Source: Bolinopsis microptera
Taxonomy: Eukaryota; Ctenophora; Tentaculata; Lobata; Bolinopsidae
NCBI RefSeq assembly: GCF_026151205.1
Contig: NC_087074.1
Coordinates: 20,081,240 to 20,145,239 of the forward strand
Length of the DNA: 64,000 nt
Direction of reading: 5' to 3'
The notes beneath the pieces were generated by a model. That model was not told the origin of the DNA and made no database searches. It saw only the letters and a list, made by a program, of their open reading frames with translations. This document shows positions 32,654 through 45,003 of the stretch, piece after piece. Numbering within the stretch: position 1 is the first letter of the stretch; every line of letters begins with the position of its first letter. The position numbers and the translations under genes were made by a program.

Positions 32654-34129
32654 ACTGGTTTAATTATACTACTTAAAGGGTGTTTATAAATTTTATTTAG
32701 TTTTCTATTGAATTTATATTGAATTTTTATATAGGGTAATTGTTATATTATGTGTATATTGTTTGAATAATTTTTTTATTTAAGGACGAAATGATCCCAT
32801 GGGGGACTCCCAACCCACCAAGCAAGATCCATTTTGGTCTACTTGCTGTGAGGTGTCTCAGCTACATGGGCTGGGGGTCCCCCACCCCTTTTTCAGTATC
32901 TAATATAGATGCAGTAGCAATGTGATCAAGAAAGTCCACAGTTCTTTTTTTTTCAGAGAGAGAGAGAAAGAGTGAGACCATATTGGAACAAGCTCCCACC
33001 AGATGTCAAAAATTCTTAGACAGTTTTAAGTTTTAAAGTTAAACTAATATGATTTAAGAAAAATATGATTGCAGTCAACCAGGGCTCATAAAAGCTTAAC
33101 AGCGCCTGGGTCCGTTCACCAACTGTGCTAATGTGAGTGGCGGTGTGGTAAAACCCATTTTAACAGCGTGAATATTTATCAAATACAAGCGCGCTAGCTG
33201 CTAGCATACTTGTATCATTTAATTTTAAATCAGATTTATTCGGATATATATTTATTGATTATGTATTGAATTGGTGATAAATAATAAAATTGTTTTTTCT
33301 CAGAGTAAGTACATATTCTTCTTGCTCATTATGTTCTAAAAGAAATCTGTCAATGAGGTTATTTTTGGTATGTCTCTGATGAAGTCTTTTCTGTACTTTC
33401 AGAGGTACCAATGTGGCAGGAAACCAGGGCTCATGCTGCCGCTGAGCTAAAGCAGTAGAGGGGATGGCGGCTTCTCTAGGATCTAACACGTCCTGAAGCA
33501 GACCAACACTATGTCCCAACGCACTGGTGTTGGGATGTCTGCCCCCGGTGCCTGTCCGGGTCAATAAAGCAGTCAAGCATCGTGTATGTTATGTTGAGCA
33601 TTCTCAACCAGCATGAGCAGATGTGGGAACTCCCACAAAAGACCGAAACAGATCTAAAGAAACAGTTAGCAAAATCGGAAAAATAGACTTGAATTTTTTT
33701 ATATAATTTATAAAGCGTATGTTATTGCCCACGTTAAGGGGCCTGTTAATAATTAATTAAATTATTAGCTATTTAAGATTTAATAATAATATAATAAAGA
33801 AAATCTTATTGAATATCTTCGGTGGAATTCACACGTTGCAAAGAAACGTTTTATAAACTTATATAGTAGTGGAAAGTATATAAATTGGGCAAATTTGTAT
33901 TACTGGGTCTAAGAGTATACTGTACAGATCTGAATATTTATTTTATTCAAATGTTAAATTTTTGTAGAAATATTCCTTATGACGTGTGATGATTTTGTTT
34001 TACTTTAAAAAAAAAAAAATAAACACATAACATCCATTACTGTAATAGTGATTTTGCAAATTTATTGATTTCTTAATTACTATTACTATATAATAGAATA
34101 TTACTATAATATAATATTATCTTTTATAG
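32654..34129. other. non-coding, AT-rich
   Basis: A GAGAGAGAGAAAGAG tract near 32958 and two AACCAGGGCTCAT segments (33078 and 33421) are visible. The 105-codon minus-strand frame at 33259-33576 shows no recognisable domain. Confidence 0.4.
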
Positions 34130-37100
34130 TCATGCCAAGAATCCAGTATTATTGTTCGATCTGTGGTTTTAAAGGAAGACAAGGAACAGGATTCCCCTGG
34201 AAAAATAGGGAACCCCATATAGCCAAGCATCGGTAAGTCATTGTGATAATGTACTATTTTGCTAGGCCTAAGTCAGTATAATGTATTATATACTAAAAAC
34301 TTTCTTTTATCAATTTATACAGTTCCATACAAAAGTTTTGATAGATCTGCTACTATGATCAAACCTAGATTATCTTCAGAAGGACAAGCAATCCTCCTAC
34401 GGTACAGTGGATTGAGTCCAAATTGCTGCTGATGAGCTCAATTGGGGCATCAGCACAACCCATCTTTGCCTACATGAGGGCAGGCCCCATCTGTCCCAGA
34501 CCCTCCCTCACCACCTCTTCCTGCCCCCCCTAGTCCTCCAGCTGGGGCCTCTGTCGCAGCCCCCCTTAGAGGCCTCAGTCCTACAGCCCCGCCCTCAGCC
34601 GCCCACAGTCCTCCAGCTGGGCCCTCTGCTGCAGCCCCCCCTCAGCCCTACAGCTGGGCCCTCTGGCGCTAGTTCTACAGCCACCGCCATCCTCCCTACT
34701 CCTCAAACAGCAGACTTTACCTCTGTAGCTGGCCCCTCTGGCGTGATTACCATCAGTAATACCTTCAGTAACCCCAGGGGTATACACAGAGCCTCCAGGG
34801 CTCCAGGATCCCAGCAAACAGTATGAATTGTTCCTTATTACCTATTAGAAGTTTCATGTTCATTGTCATCAATACGTGTAATAAAAGTTAGAATTTATTA
34901 TTTATTATAATACTATATAATTTATCAAAGTTTTTGATGCAAAGTGGTATAATGATTACCCATTAAAAATGTGATTAATTTCTTTTTCAGTGGATGACGG
35001 ACGTGATGAAAGAGTTGAGCTCCTTGAGACAGGAGGTCTTAGCACAGAACCAGCAACCCCGGACTCCATCAGCAGCAACAGCAAGTTATCAGACATTCCC
35101 TGATTTGAAGTCTGTATTCAAGGGAGTAAAAACGAACCCCTTATTCATCTTCCACCCGTAGTCCCTAGTGGTGACAACCACCCATGGCCTAAAACCGGCC
35201 CCCTTCAAGGAGAACGCTAACATCAGAGGAAGAAGGAGGGGCATTTGGAGGTAAGTGTAGTAATTATGCTGACTGCATTTGGTCGATATATTTATTGATG
35301 AGGTCTAGGAGTCGTTCATATACAATATAACTCTATGATACTTCAGTACAAGGGCAATTCCACGGTAAGGTTCCACTTGGTGAAAATGAAAAATGTTAAG
35401 ATAAGCACCTAATTTTGGTTAAAATATGTTCATTAGACTCTTAACCTTACAGGCCAACAAAAGTTTTTTGTTTCATATTGCATTAACTTTTGATTTTTCT
35501 CATTTAAAGGAACACTACTCGGAAATGAAAAAATCATTCAAATTTTCAAAGGGCCATAGTTTGGGTATGCAGCAATATTTCTCTATAAAATTCCATACAC
35601 TTAGGCATAGGCATAAGAATGAGAGCTATGCAAAGTTTCAAAACCGTTACTCAAATACTTTTTCAAAAAAATTTCCACAAAGATGGTGTCGCGTCTGTCA
35701 CAAAATTAAGCAAAAAAGTTTTTTCAGAGCCACATAGTGCTATTTAAATATTAAAAAAACCACTGTAACCTATCTCTTCTGAAGGTAAGGGAGTACAGTA
35801 AAAATTATCAGGCTTGTATCTTTTAAGAAAAAATTTTTTCTTAAAAGAAACTCAACTTGTCGCGTCCGTCACATTTTTTTGAAAATGCTCCAGAATATCT
35901 TTAAACAGACTTTAAATGCATTTTTCTTAAAGCTGAGGCCGTCCTCAACACAACTATGTCGTCAAATCGAAAATTGGACAGAAAATGACCGAGTTATGTA
36001 TAATTTTGTATATGCCCAATTAGTGTGTAGTGTGTGTAGCTTACGTTGCAATTATCAAGCTCTCTTATCTTTTGTAACTTTGCGATAAATTCAGTTTGCT
36101 GCTACCGCGTAGTAAGCCTTTGCGTGTGTATACTTGTACATTACTATACAATGTACACCACGGAGGATGATTCACATTTGACCCGATCTCAGAAGAAACT
36201 CAAGGCAGTGACTGTAATTTTCTTCAACAATTACTGAATTATCCATCCATAAAGTGATTTACAAAATGACACCTAAACCTCGTGTTTCGGTGTTCACTTA
36301 AACGGTACTTGGCGGCTGAACTGTGGTGTCTGACGTTTGCAGCTAGATCGGACTCTGCATGATATTGTATTAGCAAATTTGTATAGTGTATAATTGTTTA
36401 GTGTTTATGATACTCTGCAACCTGGTAGCACGGCTGACACAAAAACAAAATGTTGGCCTGGCTTGTGCATAACCAAGTAAATAACACGCACTCCGATAAA
36501 AGCCGTCTGGAGAAACTCCGCAAAATGTTCATTGTAGTCAACGGGCACAAAGAAGCACTACTAGCAATTGTGTCCTTTACCCTCCTACATAATTTGAACA
36601 TTTTTGTGGCTAACTCATTGAACAACATCTGAATTAAAATGTGTCTAGTATTAAAAGATTCAGTAAGTAATTTTTTCATGTACGCTGTACACTGTAGTTA
36701 GTAAATCAAATCAAACTTTTTCGATCAGCCGCGCGCTGAACCAGTGTTGCACTAGGTAAAAATTGTGTATATTTTGTTCATTTTTGAGTGTAAATTAATT
36801 TATTAATTTATCACAAATTATTTTATTATAATATAACCACTTATGTGAAATGGTTATTTTGACTTTAAATATTTGAACTAAATATGAATTGATTGTGGGT
36901 ATAAAATAAAATTTGTTTTACTAAAAATTTGTTTTACTAAGGATTTCAACTATGAAGAAAAGGAAGATGTAGAGGGCTGTGCTGATAGATGGTTCACTTC
37001 GATGGCAAGACAACTGAAATTAGAAAACTTCGAAATTCGTGGAGATATGGACCAAGAAATACTCATGTCTCCGTCTATCTATAAAAGGTATATGGCAGAA

Positions 37101-40100
37101 TGGGTTATGCAAGCAACAGACCTCGTACGACGGCAGAGTAGTCAGATGAGCGCTATGATGGAAATTGTTGAGTGCCTCAAGACGGAAGCACTAGCAGACA
37201 AGGAAAAGATGGTCAGGTTGCAGGACCAGTTGCTAGTGCAGAAGGACGAACAACTACAGTTGTTAAAGACGTCAGTTGAAGAGACAGTACAAACAACGGT
37301 GGAGACAGGGATTAAGAGCTACAGTGCCGCTGTACAAAAGAACAGCACAAATGGCGCGGTCTGCAACAGTAAAATTCTGAAGAATGTAATGAAGAGTGTG
37401 GCTGCAGAGGAGGACAGGAGCAAGAATCTGATAGTGTTTGGACTGAAAGAAGAGGATGGAGAACAGCTTCCAGCTCTGGTAACCGCAGTATTGGAGGAGA
37501 TCGGGGAGAAACCTCATTTTGAAGCGACTAGAGTCGGCTGGAAGAGGCCAGGTATCACGGCTATCCGACCAGTCAAGATCACCGTCCCAAGCTCAACAGC
37601 AGTTCATCAGATTCTGATGAAAACAGGGAGACTGAGGATGGCTGATGCACACAAAGATGTATGGATCTGTCCTGATAGATCCAGTGAAGAGCGTGCAGCA
37701 AGGAAGAACGTGGTAACTGACCTGAAGAAGAAGAGGGCTGAACAGACTCATCTCGACCACTACATCCGTAACGGGAAGGTCTGTAGCCGGGTTAAGAAGG
37801 CACCATGATGACGTAATTCATGTTTCTCGGACTCCGATCAGTATAATATGTACTTGTAGAGTTGTAGGAGTATTTTAAGAGTTTACGGACGTTATCTGTA
37901 TTTGAGAGACAATTATATTATATAAATACATTATTATTTGATTGTTTCACACTTTTCACGTTTCATAATTTTATTACTAGGTGGAGGTGATGTTATTGAG
38001 ACTTTGGGCGGCCAACAAAAAACTCCCGTTCTGAAAGTTGTCCTCTGTACTTGTTTCACTGACCCACGCTTTTTAGCATTTATACATTTCGGCCCATTTT
38101 ATATGTTTGTTCGAATTGCTGTACATTTGTATACTTGCTATTTTGTAAAAGTTTCAAATCAAATCAAATCATATGGGCGTACGGTAAGGTTTTTTTTTTA
38201 CATATTTGATAGATTTACAGATCTGGCTTGACAAAAATTTTCAGAAAAAATCATGTTCGCGGGAAGCAAAAATCCGATGAGTTTTTTAGGGGGGAGGGGT
38301 AGGGGGTTGACTGTTGAGGGGGGTTGGGAAGGGTTGTCACATGACGAGAAATTGTTTGCAAAAAGTAAACAATCTTTATTTGTTGATATTATTCACCCCT
38401 GTTGCCTAGAGTGGTGGGTCTGCACTTGAGAAGAGTGGGTCTGGCCGCTAGAATGGTGGGTCTGCAATCTAGAAGTGAGTCTGGCAACCAGAATGGTGGG
38501 TCTGCAATCTAGAAGTGGGTCTGGCAACCAGAATGATGGGTCTGTACCTTTAAAGAGTGGTCTGACAACCAGAGTGGTGGGTGTGCACTTGAGAATAGTG
38601 GGTCTGGCAGCTAGAATGGTGGGTATGCAATCTAGAAGTGGGTCTGTTAACCAGAATTGTGGGTCTACACCCTTGAAGAGTGGGTCTGACAACCAGAATG
38701 GTGGGTCTGCACTTGAGAAGAGTGGTTCTTGCGGCTGGAATGGTGGGTATGCAATCTAGAAGTTGGTCTAGCAACCAGAATTGTGGATCTGCATTCGAGA
38801 ATAATGAGTCTTCACTCTAGAAGAGTGGGTCTGACAACCAGAATGGTGGGTCTGCACTTGAGAAGAGTGGGTCTGGCGGCTGGAATGGTGGGTCTGCAAT
38901 CTAGAAGTTGGTCTAGCAACAGAATTGTGGATCTGCATTCGAGAATAATGAGTCTTCACTCTAGAAGAGTGGGTCCGGCAACCAGAGTGGTGGGTCTGCA
39001 CTTGAGAAGCGTGGGTCTGGCCGCTAAATGGTGAGTCTGCACCCTTTAAGAGTGGGTCTGACAACCAGAGTGGTGGGTCTGGACTTGAGAAGAGTGGGTC
39101 TGGCAGCTGGAATGGTGGGTCTGCAATCTAGAAGTTGGTCTGGCAACCAGAATGGTGGGTGTACGTACACCCTTGAAGAGTGGGTCTGACAACCCGAGTG
39201 GTGGGTCTGGACTTGAGAAGAGTGGGTCTGGCAGCTGGAATGGTGGGTCTACACTTGAGAAGAGTTGGTCTGGCAGCTAGAATGGTGGGTCTGCAATCTA
39301 AAAGTGGGTCTTGCAACCAGAATGGTGTGTTTGCATTCTTGAAGAGTGGGTCTGACAACCAGTGTGGTGGGTCTGCACTTGAGAAGAGTGGGTCTGGCAG
39401 CTAGAATGGTGGGTCTGCAATCTAGAAGTGGGTCTGGCAGTTAGAATGGTGGGTCTGCAATCTAGACGTGGGTCTGGCAACATGAATGGTGGGTCTGCAC
39501 CCTTCAGGCTTAAAGAGTGGGTCTGACAACCAGAGTGGTAGATCTGCACTTGAGAAGTGTGGGTCTGGCAGCTGGAATGGTGGGTCTGCAATCTAGAAGT
39601 TGGTCTGGCAACCAGAATGGTGGGTCTGCACCCTTCAGGCTTCAAGAGTGGGTCTGACAACCAGAGTGGTGGGTCTGCACTTGAAAAGAGTGGGTCTGGC
39701 AGCTGGAATGGTGGGTCTGCAATCTAGAAGTTGGTCTGGCAACCAGAATGGTGGGTGTACGTACACCCTTGAAGAGTGGGTCTGACAACCCGAGTGGTGG
39801 GTCTGGACTTGAGAAGAGTGGGTCTGGCAGCTGGAATGGTGGGTCTGCAATCTAGAAGTTGGTCTGGCAACCAGAATGGTGGGTGTACGTACACCCTTGA
39901 AGAGTGGGTCTGACAACCCGAGTGGTGGGTCTGGACTTGAGAAGAGTGGGTCTGGCAGCTGGAATGGTGGGTCTGCAATCTAGAAGTTGGTCTGGCAACC
40001 AGAATGGTGGGTCTGCACCCTTCAGGCTTCAAGAGTGGGTCTGACAACCAGAGTGGTGGGTCTGCACTTGAAAAGAGTGGGTCTGGCAGCTGGAATGGTG

Positions 40101-43100
40101 GGTCTGCAATCTAGAAGTTGGTCTGGCAACCAGAATGGTGGGTGTACGTACACCCTTGAAGAGTGGGTCTGACAACCCGAGTGGTGGGTCTGGACTTGAG
40201 AAGAGTGGGTCTGGCAGCTGGAATGGTGGGTCTGCAATCTAGAAGTTGGTCTGGCAACCAGAATGGTGGGTGTACGTACACCCTTGAAGAGTGGGTCTGA
40301 CAACCCGAGTGGTGGGTCTGGACTTGAGAAGAGTGGGTCTGGCAGCTGGAATGGTGGGTCTGCAATCTAGAAGTTGGTCTGGCAACCAGAATGGTGGGTG
40401 TACGTACACCCTTGAAGAGTGGGTCTGACAACCAGAGTGGTGGGTCTGGACTTGAGAAGAGTGGGTCTGGCAGCTGGAATGGTGGGTATGCAATCTAGAA
40501 GTTGGTCTGGCAACCAGAATGGTGGGTGTACGTACACCCTTGAAGAGTGAGTCTGACAACCCGAGTGGTGGGTCTATACTTGAGAAGAGTTGGTCTGGCG
40601 GCTAGAATGGTAGGTCTGCGATCTAAAAGTGGGTCTTGCAACCAGAATGGTGGATCTGCACTTGAGAGGAGTGGGTCTGTCAGCTGGAATGGTGGGTCTG
40701 CAATCTATAAGTGAGTCTGGCAGCTAGAATAGTGGGTCTGAAATCTAGAAGTGGGTCTTGCAACATGAATGTGGGTCTGCACCCTTGAAGAGTGGGTCTG
40801 GCAATCAGAATGGTACGTCTACACTCTAAAAGAGTGTGTCTGGCAACCAGAATGGTGGATTTTCGCCCTAGAAGGGTGAGTCTGGAAACCAGAAAGGTGG
40901 GTCTACAATCTGGAATAGTGGGTCTGGCAACAAGAATTGCGGGTCTGCATTCTAGAATAGTGGATCTTCACTCTAGAAGAGTGGGCCTGGCAACCAGAAT
41001 GGTAAGTCTACACTCTGTCAACTAGATTTGGGGGTCTATAAACTAGAATATAGGAGATATGGCTACCAGAATTGTGGGTTTGGACAACCCGAATGGTGGG
41101 TCTTCACTCTAGAATAATAGGTCTGGTGGGTCTACACTTTAGAAGAGTGGGTCTGGCAACTAGATTGGTGTGTCTGCAATCTATAAGAGTGGGTCTGGAA
41201 ACCAGAATAGTGGGTCTGCAATCAAGGGAATCAAGATGAGTGAGTCTGGCAATCAGAATAGTGGGTCTGCACCTTAGGGTAGTGGGTCTGGAAACAAGAA
41301 TGGTGGGTCAGAATTCTTGAATAGTGGGTGACCTTCACTCTAGCTAAGAGTGGGTCTGGCAACAAGAATGGTGGGTAAAAATTCTAGGATAGTGGGTCTT
41401 CACTCTAGAAGAGTGGGTCTGGCAACCAGAATGGTAAGTCTACACTCTGTCAAGTGTCAACCAGAATTGGGGGTCTAAACTAGAATATAGGATAAATGGC
41501 AACCAGAATTGTGCGTCTGGAGTCTAGAGTCTAGAATAGTGGGTCCGGCAACCCGAAAGGTGGGTCTTCACTCAAGAATAGTGGGTCTGGCAATCGGAAT
41601 GGTGCGTCTACACTCTAGAAGAGTGGGGCTGGCAACCAGAATGGTAATTCTTCACTCTGTCAACCAGAATTGGGGGTCTATGAACTAGAATATAGGAGAT
41701 ATGACAACCAGAATTGTGGGTCTGGACTCTAGAATAGTGGGTCTGGCAACCAAAATGTTCAGTCTGCACTCTAATAGAGTGGGTCTGGCAACTAGAATGC
41801 AGACACGTAGCCAAGGGGAAGACCCACGGAAAAAAAATTGAACCCCAAAAAAAATAAACCCCCTAGTCCCCATGGTCGCCTGGTAAGTGGGCTGTGTTTA
41901 TGACTGTTTGATTAAACGACACGACAGGCAATCGACTTTAGCATTTCGTAAATTATTCCCAAATCCCACTATACAATATGTACTTATTCCATTCAATGTG
42001 ACAAGTACTGAGTTCCCCCCTAGCCCCCAACTTTGTATTATTGTGATGTCTGAAATTACAAATTTCTAATGCCAAATGTCGTCTGAAACACCCTATTTCT
42101 CAAAAATTTTCCGGGGGCTGCACCCCCAACTTTGTATTATCGCCGTACTACAAATTTCTTTAATGCCTAATTTCGTCTAAAACAAATAATTTCTAAAAAT
42201 TTTCTTGGGGGCTGCGCCCCCCCCCCCCCCAAGTCCCCCAACTTTATATTATTGTGATGTCTGATTATTACTGCGCCCCCCCAGCCCACCAACCTTGTAT
42301 TATTGTAATGTCTGATTATTGCTGTCCTACAAATGTCGTCTGGAACACCCTATTTCTCAAAAAGTTTCCGAAGGCCAGGGCTGCGCCTGCCTAGCCCTCC
42401 AACTTTGTATTATTGTGATGTCTGATTATTACTGTCCTACAAATTTCTTTAATGCCAAATGCCGTTTTAATCACCCTATTTCTCAAAAATTTTCCTGGGG
42501 GTTCGCTCCCCTAGCCCACCAACTTTATATTATTCTGATGTATGATTATTGCTGTCCTACAAATTTCTTTAATGCCAAATGTCGTCTGAATCACCCTATT
42601 TCTCAAAATTTTTCCGGGGTTGCGCCCCCCAGCCCACCAACCTTGTATTATTGTAATGTCTGATTATTGCTGTCCTACAAATGTCGTCTGGAACACCCTA
42701 TTTCTCAAAAATTTTCCGAAGGCCAGGGCTGCGCCCCCTAGCCCCCCAACTTTGTATTATTGTGATGTCTGATTATTACTGTCCTACAAATTTCTTTAAT
42801 GCCAAATGTCGTCTAAAACACATAATTTCTCAAAAATTTTCTGGGGGGCTGCGCCTTCCCCCCTCCCTAGCCAACCAAAGGAGCTTCGCCCCGGCTACGT
42901 GTCGTGTCGGGCTACGTGCCCAGAATCGAAAAAACTTAATCTTTAAATGAATAACGGAACCTTCATTATGAAGTTACGAGATGATAATATAATTGGGAGG
43001 CAAAGTGGGTATCGGGCTTGGGGCTCAAAATTTGGCCGCTGTCGAGTGGGTCTGCCTAAAATTCACAGATCTAGCTATGGGTCTGAGACATTTGTAAAAA

Positions 43101-44567
43101 AAAAACCTTAGCGTACGGCTCACTTTTTAGCCATTTTTATCCATATTTCCATTATTTTGACTAAAACCAAGACAAATAGAAGTCAAATAAGGTTGGATTG
43201 TGTTGACTATGTTGACTAGACTATCAAATAACATCATAATATGCAATTCAATAATTAAATTTACTGAGTTTTTGCCATTTTATTTGCTTACAACTTTTTC
43301 AGAGGTAAAAGGCACAAAAAATGAACTTTACCCTATTTTCGCATATTTTTGTAGTAAAAATTCAATATCTTCCACATTTTAAACACTAAAGTAATGAAAC
43401 TTTTAGGAGATGGTCTCAACAGTATGATGCGCTGAACAGTGACGAATGTTTTACCAGAGATATAAATTTGTTCAAGTTGAGAAATAATTGATGCCCCTAG
43501 ACTGATACCCTAGCGTATGCCCAAAATGGACGATTTTGGCTATTGCAGACCTCTTGGGGGTATTTGAGGCCTAAAAATTGGCATGAATACAGAGTAGATG
43601 TCACTGAACAAGATAAAAGTGTCAAGTGGAAGATTTGGAAAAATTGGAAAAAAACGTGTGTCCGTCACAGTCGCGTCTGTCACAATTTGAAAATGGCACC
43701 ACACAAACAAAAATTGAGCAATCTCCAAGAAAATGGCATCTTAGAAATCCCTAAACCTTCTTCTATCATTGTAATTCCAAATTAGAGACAATAGATAACT
43801 TTTTGAGATAAATTTGGGTACCATCTGAGTAGACACCCAAAAAAAGTGTCATATTTAAGTCGCATCCGTCACAGGGGTGCTATCTCAGAAAGTAATAATG
43901 GTAGGGGTCTGAAATTTTCACACAACCTGTACCTGTAGAAAGGTTAAATGTGGACTAATAAACAGTTGGAGCTGATAAATAAATAACATCTCGAGTACAA
44001 CATTCGTTTGAACTTTTAAAAACAGCAAAATCGTGGTGTCCGTCACGGTGGAATTGCCCACAAATTTATATATTTCACACTTCACAGGTGGCTACTGAGA
44101 CAGCTTACACGTTACGGGCTTGAGCAAAACAGGGAGAAGTCCCTACGGATGTCGACAATTGGGCGAATTCTGCCCCGGTATCTCAGGCTTGACAACGGCC
44201 GGGGGGTCATATCGTTGAACAGACGATATGGCCGGACAAAGAGGGAGCGGGCCTCTCGGCAAGTCCGAATGGACAAATTAGCCGCACAGATAGTGCAGCT
44301 ACAAACACAGTACCGGCTGTTAGAGTAAGTTTAAATTTAAAGTCAATATTGAAATAACGTTACACATATTTGTACTAGCAATCTAGAAGTAATTCATACA
44401 AAATGACAAAAATGTAAAGTGTTATATTATTCCTCAGAGAAGAGGCAGCCACAGAAAGAGCAGCAGAGGTTGCCAACAATACAGAGCCCTCGCATGATGA
44501 CCACTTACGATCCCCGACCAGTGAATTTGAAATAATTTCGTTGTGCTTGAATAAAATAAGTTGTTAG
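34130..44567 (+). CDS. zinc-finger / coiled-coil gene with a very large intron
   Basis: Exon model. 34130-34232: MPRIQYYCSICGFKG...HIAKHR, a C2H2-like finger, donor GTAAGT. About 34408-34820: Pro/Ala/Ser-rich, one frame change in a poly-C run, donor in phase 0. 34991 to about 35125: WMTDVMKELSSLRQEVLAQ, phase 0. 35162-35250: SLVVTTTHGLKPAPFKENAN then RGRRRGIW, donor GTAAGT. 44088-44324: continues the split Arg codon as WLLRQLTRYGLEQNREKSLR, then a basic coiled coil. 44438-44567: EEAATERAAEVANNTEPS to a TAG beside AATAAA. The last three exons join in matching phases (2 then 2). The 8.8-kb intron appears to be a short intron of about 125 bp filled by an inserted element. Not recognised by family. 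It resembles the terminal exon at 1669-1945. Confidence 0.5.
36941..37808 (+). CDS. LINE ORF1-like protein
   Basis: The long frame (ATG at 37002, open upstream to an AG at 36940) encodes a coiled-coil N-terminal half (MVRLQDQLLVQKDEQLQLLK) and then RSKNLIVFGLKEEDGE. This opens an RRM-like domain typical of ORF1 proteins of CR1/L2-type LINEs in cnidarians. Later motifs VGWKRPG, PVKITVPSS, WICPDRSSEER and HYIRNGKVC fit the same family. The reverse transcriptase ORF is absent downstream; a minisatellite begins instead at 38.4 kb. The protein should act as a nucleic-acid chaperone in the LINE ribonucleoprotein. It lies inside the candidate 8.7-kb insertion. Confidence 0.75.
38393..41815. repeat. 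minisatellite of about 32-bp units with higher-order 128-bp and 387-bp periods
   Basis: The basic unit contains GTGGGTCTGGCAACCAGAAT or close variants and a TCTAGAAG stretch. Between about 39130 and 40560 four variant units form a 128-bp higher-order repeat, and a 387-bp block is itself duplicated (39600 and 39987 regions). Divergence increases toward the right end. Overlapping Ser/Thr/His/Cys-rich and Val/Gly/Leu-rich open frames on both strands result from the repeat and are not genes. Confidence 0.95.
41975..42895. repeat. tandem repeat of about 110-125 bp, 7-8 copies
   Basis: Each unit has CTTTGTATTATTGTGATGTC, GTCCTACAAATTTCTTTAAT, GTCGTCTGAA.CACCCTATTT and a G/C-rich GGGGCTGCGCCCCC tract. 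Units vary in the length of the poly-C part. Open frames across it are not conserved. Confidence 0.9.
42896..44037. other. non-coding right half of the candidate insertion
   Basis: AT-rich, with subterminal CGTCTGTCACA/CGTCCGTCACA motifs. The 80-codon frame at 43543-43785 overlaps one of them and is unlikely to be a gene. Confidence 0.4.
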
Positions 44568-44607
44568 TAACATTCGACAGTATAGAATCTTAGAATGTCT
44601 TTTATGG

Positions 44608-45003
44608 AAAAATCACGAAAGAGCTAATGAAAAAAGTTGAAGATAATAAACCCCTGGAAACATCAATGTGAGTAAAGCTAAAGTTTAACATAAACTCCTG
44701 ATAAAACATATAATCAAATCAGTAAATTAGTCCGTTAATTAATACTTCATTAGTGAACTGTATTTTTCCCTCAAGACCGTCTAAAATGTAAATTAAAAGT
44801 TTTGTAAAAGTTGTCGAATTGTTGTCTAGTGTTACCATTTTTATATTATCAGAGTACGGCATGAATCCGCAACACCTCCCCCTCGATCACCCACCCTATC
44901 CTATCGATCAACACCTCCAGCCCCTCGATCAACACCTCCCCCTCGATCGCCCACCCCATCCACTCCTACACCAGTGCACCACAGCCGCTACCAGAAATGT
45001 TAG
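44608..45003 (+). CDS. two terminal exons of a Ser/Pro/Arg-rich protein
   Basis: The first exon ends ELMKKVEDNKPLETS at a GTGAGT donor (44668). The next starts after TTATCAG at 44852, and the split codon joins in frame to RHESATPPPRSPTLSYRSTP, APRSTPPPRSPTPSTPTP and a final HHSRYQKC with TAG at 45001-45003. The repeated TPPPRSPT / RSTP phrases could be phosphorylation-rich SH3- or WW-binding sequence. The alternative frame (Gln/His/Leu/Asp/Pro) lacks a matching upstream exon. Not recognised. Confidence 0.35.

Larger units (their letters stand above)
38173..43115. mobile_element. second inverted-end pair enclosing the satellite arrays
   Basis: GCGTACGGTAAGGTTTTTTT at 38177 and the complement of GCGTACGCTAAGGTTTTTTT near 43090-43115 form an inverted pair of about 25 bases. 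Everything between is minisatellite or tandem repeat. It could be a non-autonomous element with expanded internal repeats, nested within 35352-44059. Confidence 0.4.
35352..44059. mobile_element. candidate 8.7-kb composite insertion in an intron
   Basis: The left end reads GGGCAATTCCACGGTAAGG and the right end is the complement of GGGCAATTCCACCGTGACGG. ACAA lies just outside both ends (35348-35351 and 44060-44063), a possible 4-bp target-site duplication. Without it the host intron would be about 125 bp. Six GTCyGTCAC-like motifs occur near the two ends (about 35693, 35867, 43663, 43674, 43866, 44038). No transposase is recognised inside. The inverted match is only about 12 bases, so the border call is suggestive, not proven. 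Confidence 0.45.

Noticed and set aside
33259..33576. 105-codon minus-strand ORF
   Set aside because: No domain, no splice context; composition like surrounding repeats.
38393..41873. Many overlapping 60-120-codon frames on both strands rich in Thr/His/Ser/Cys or Gly/Leu/Val
   Set aside because: They follow the minisatellite period and appear equally on both strands; no splice or start signals.
42319..42950. Cys-rich 114- and 89-codon frames that look like a repeat protein
   Set aside because: The periodicity equals the ~120-bp DNA tandem repeat, and the frame is not maintained in neighbouring units.
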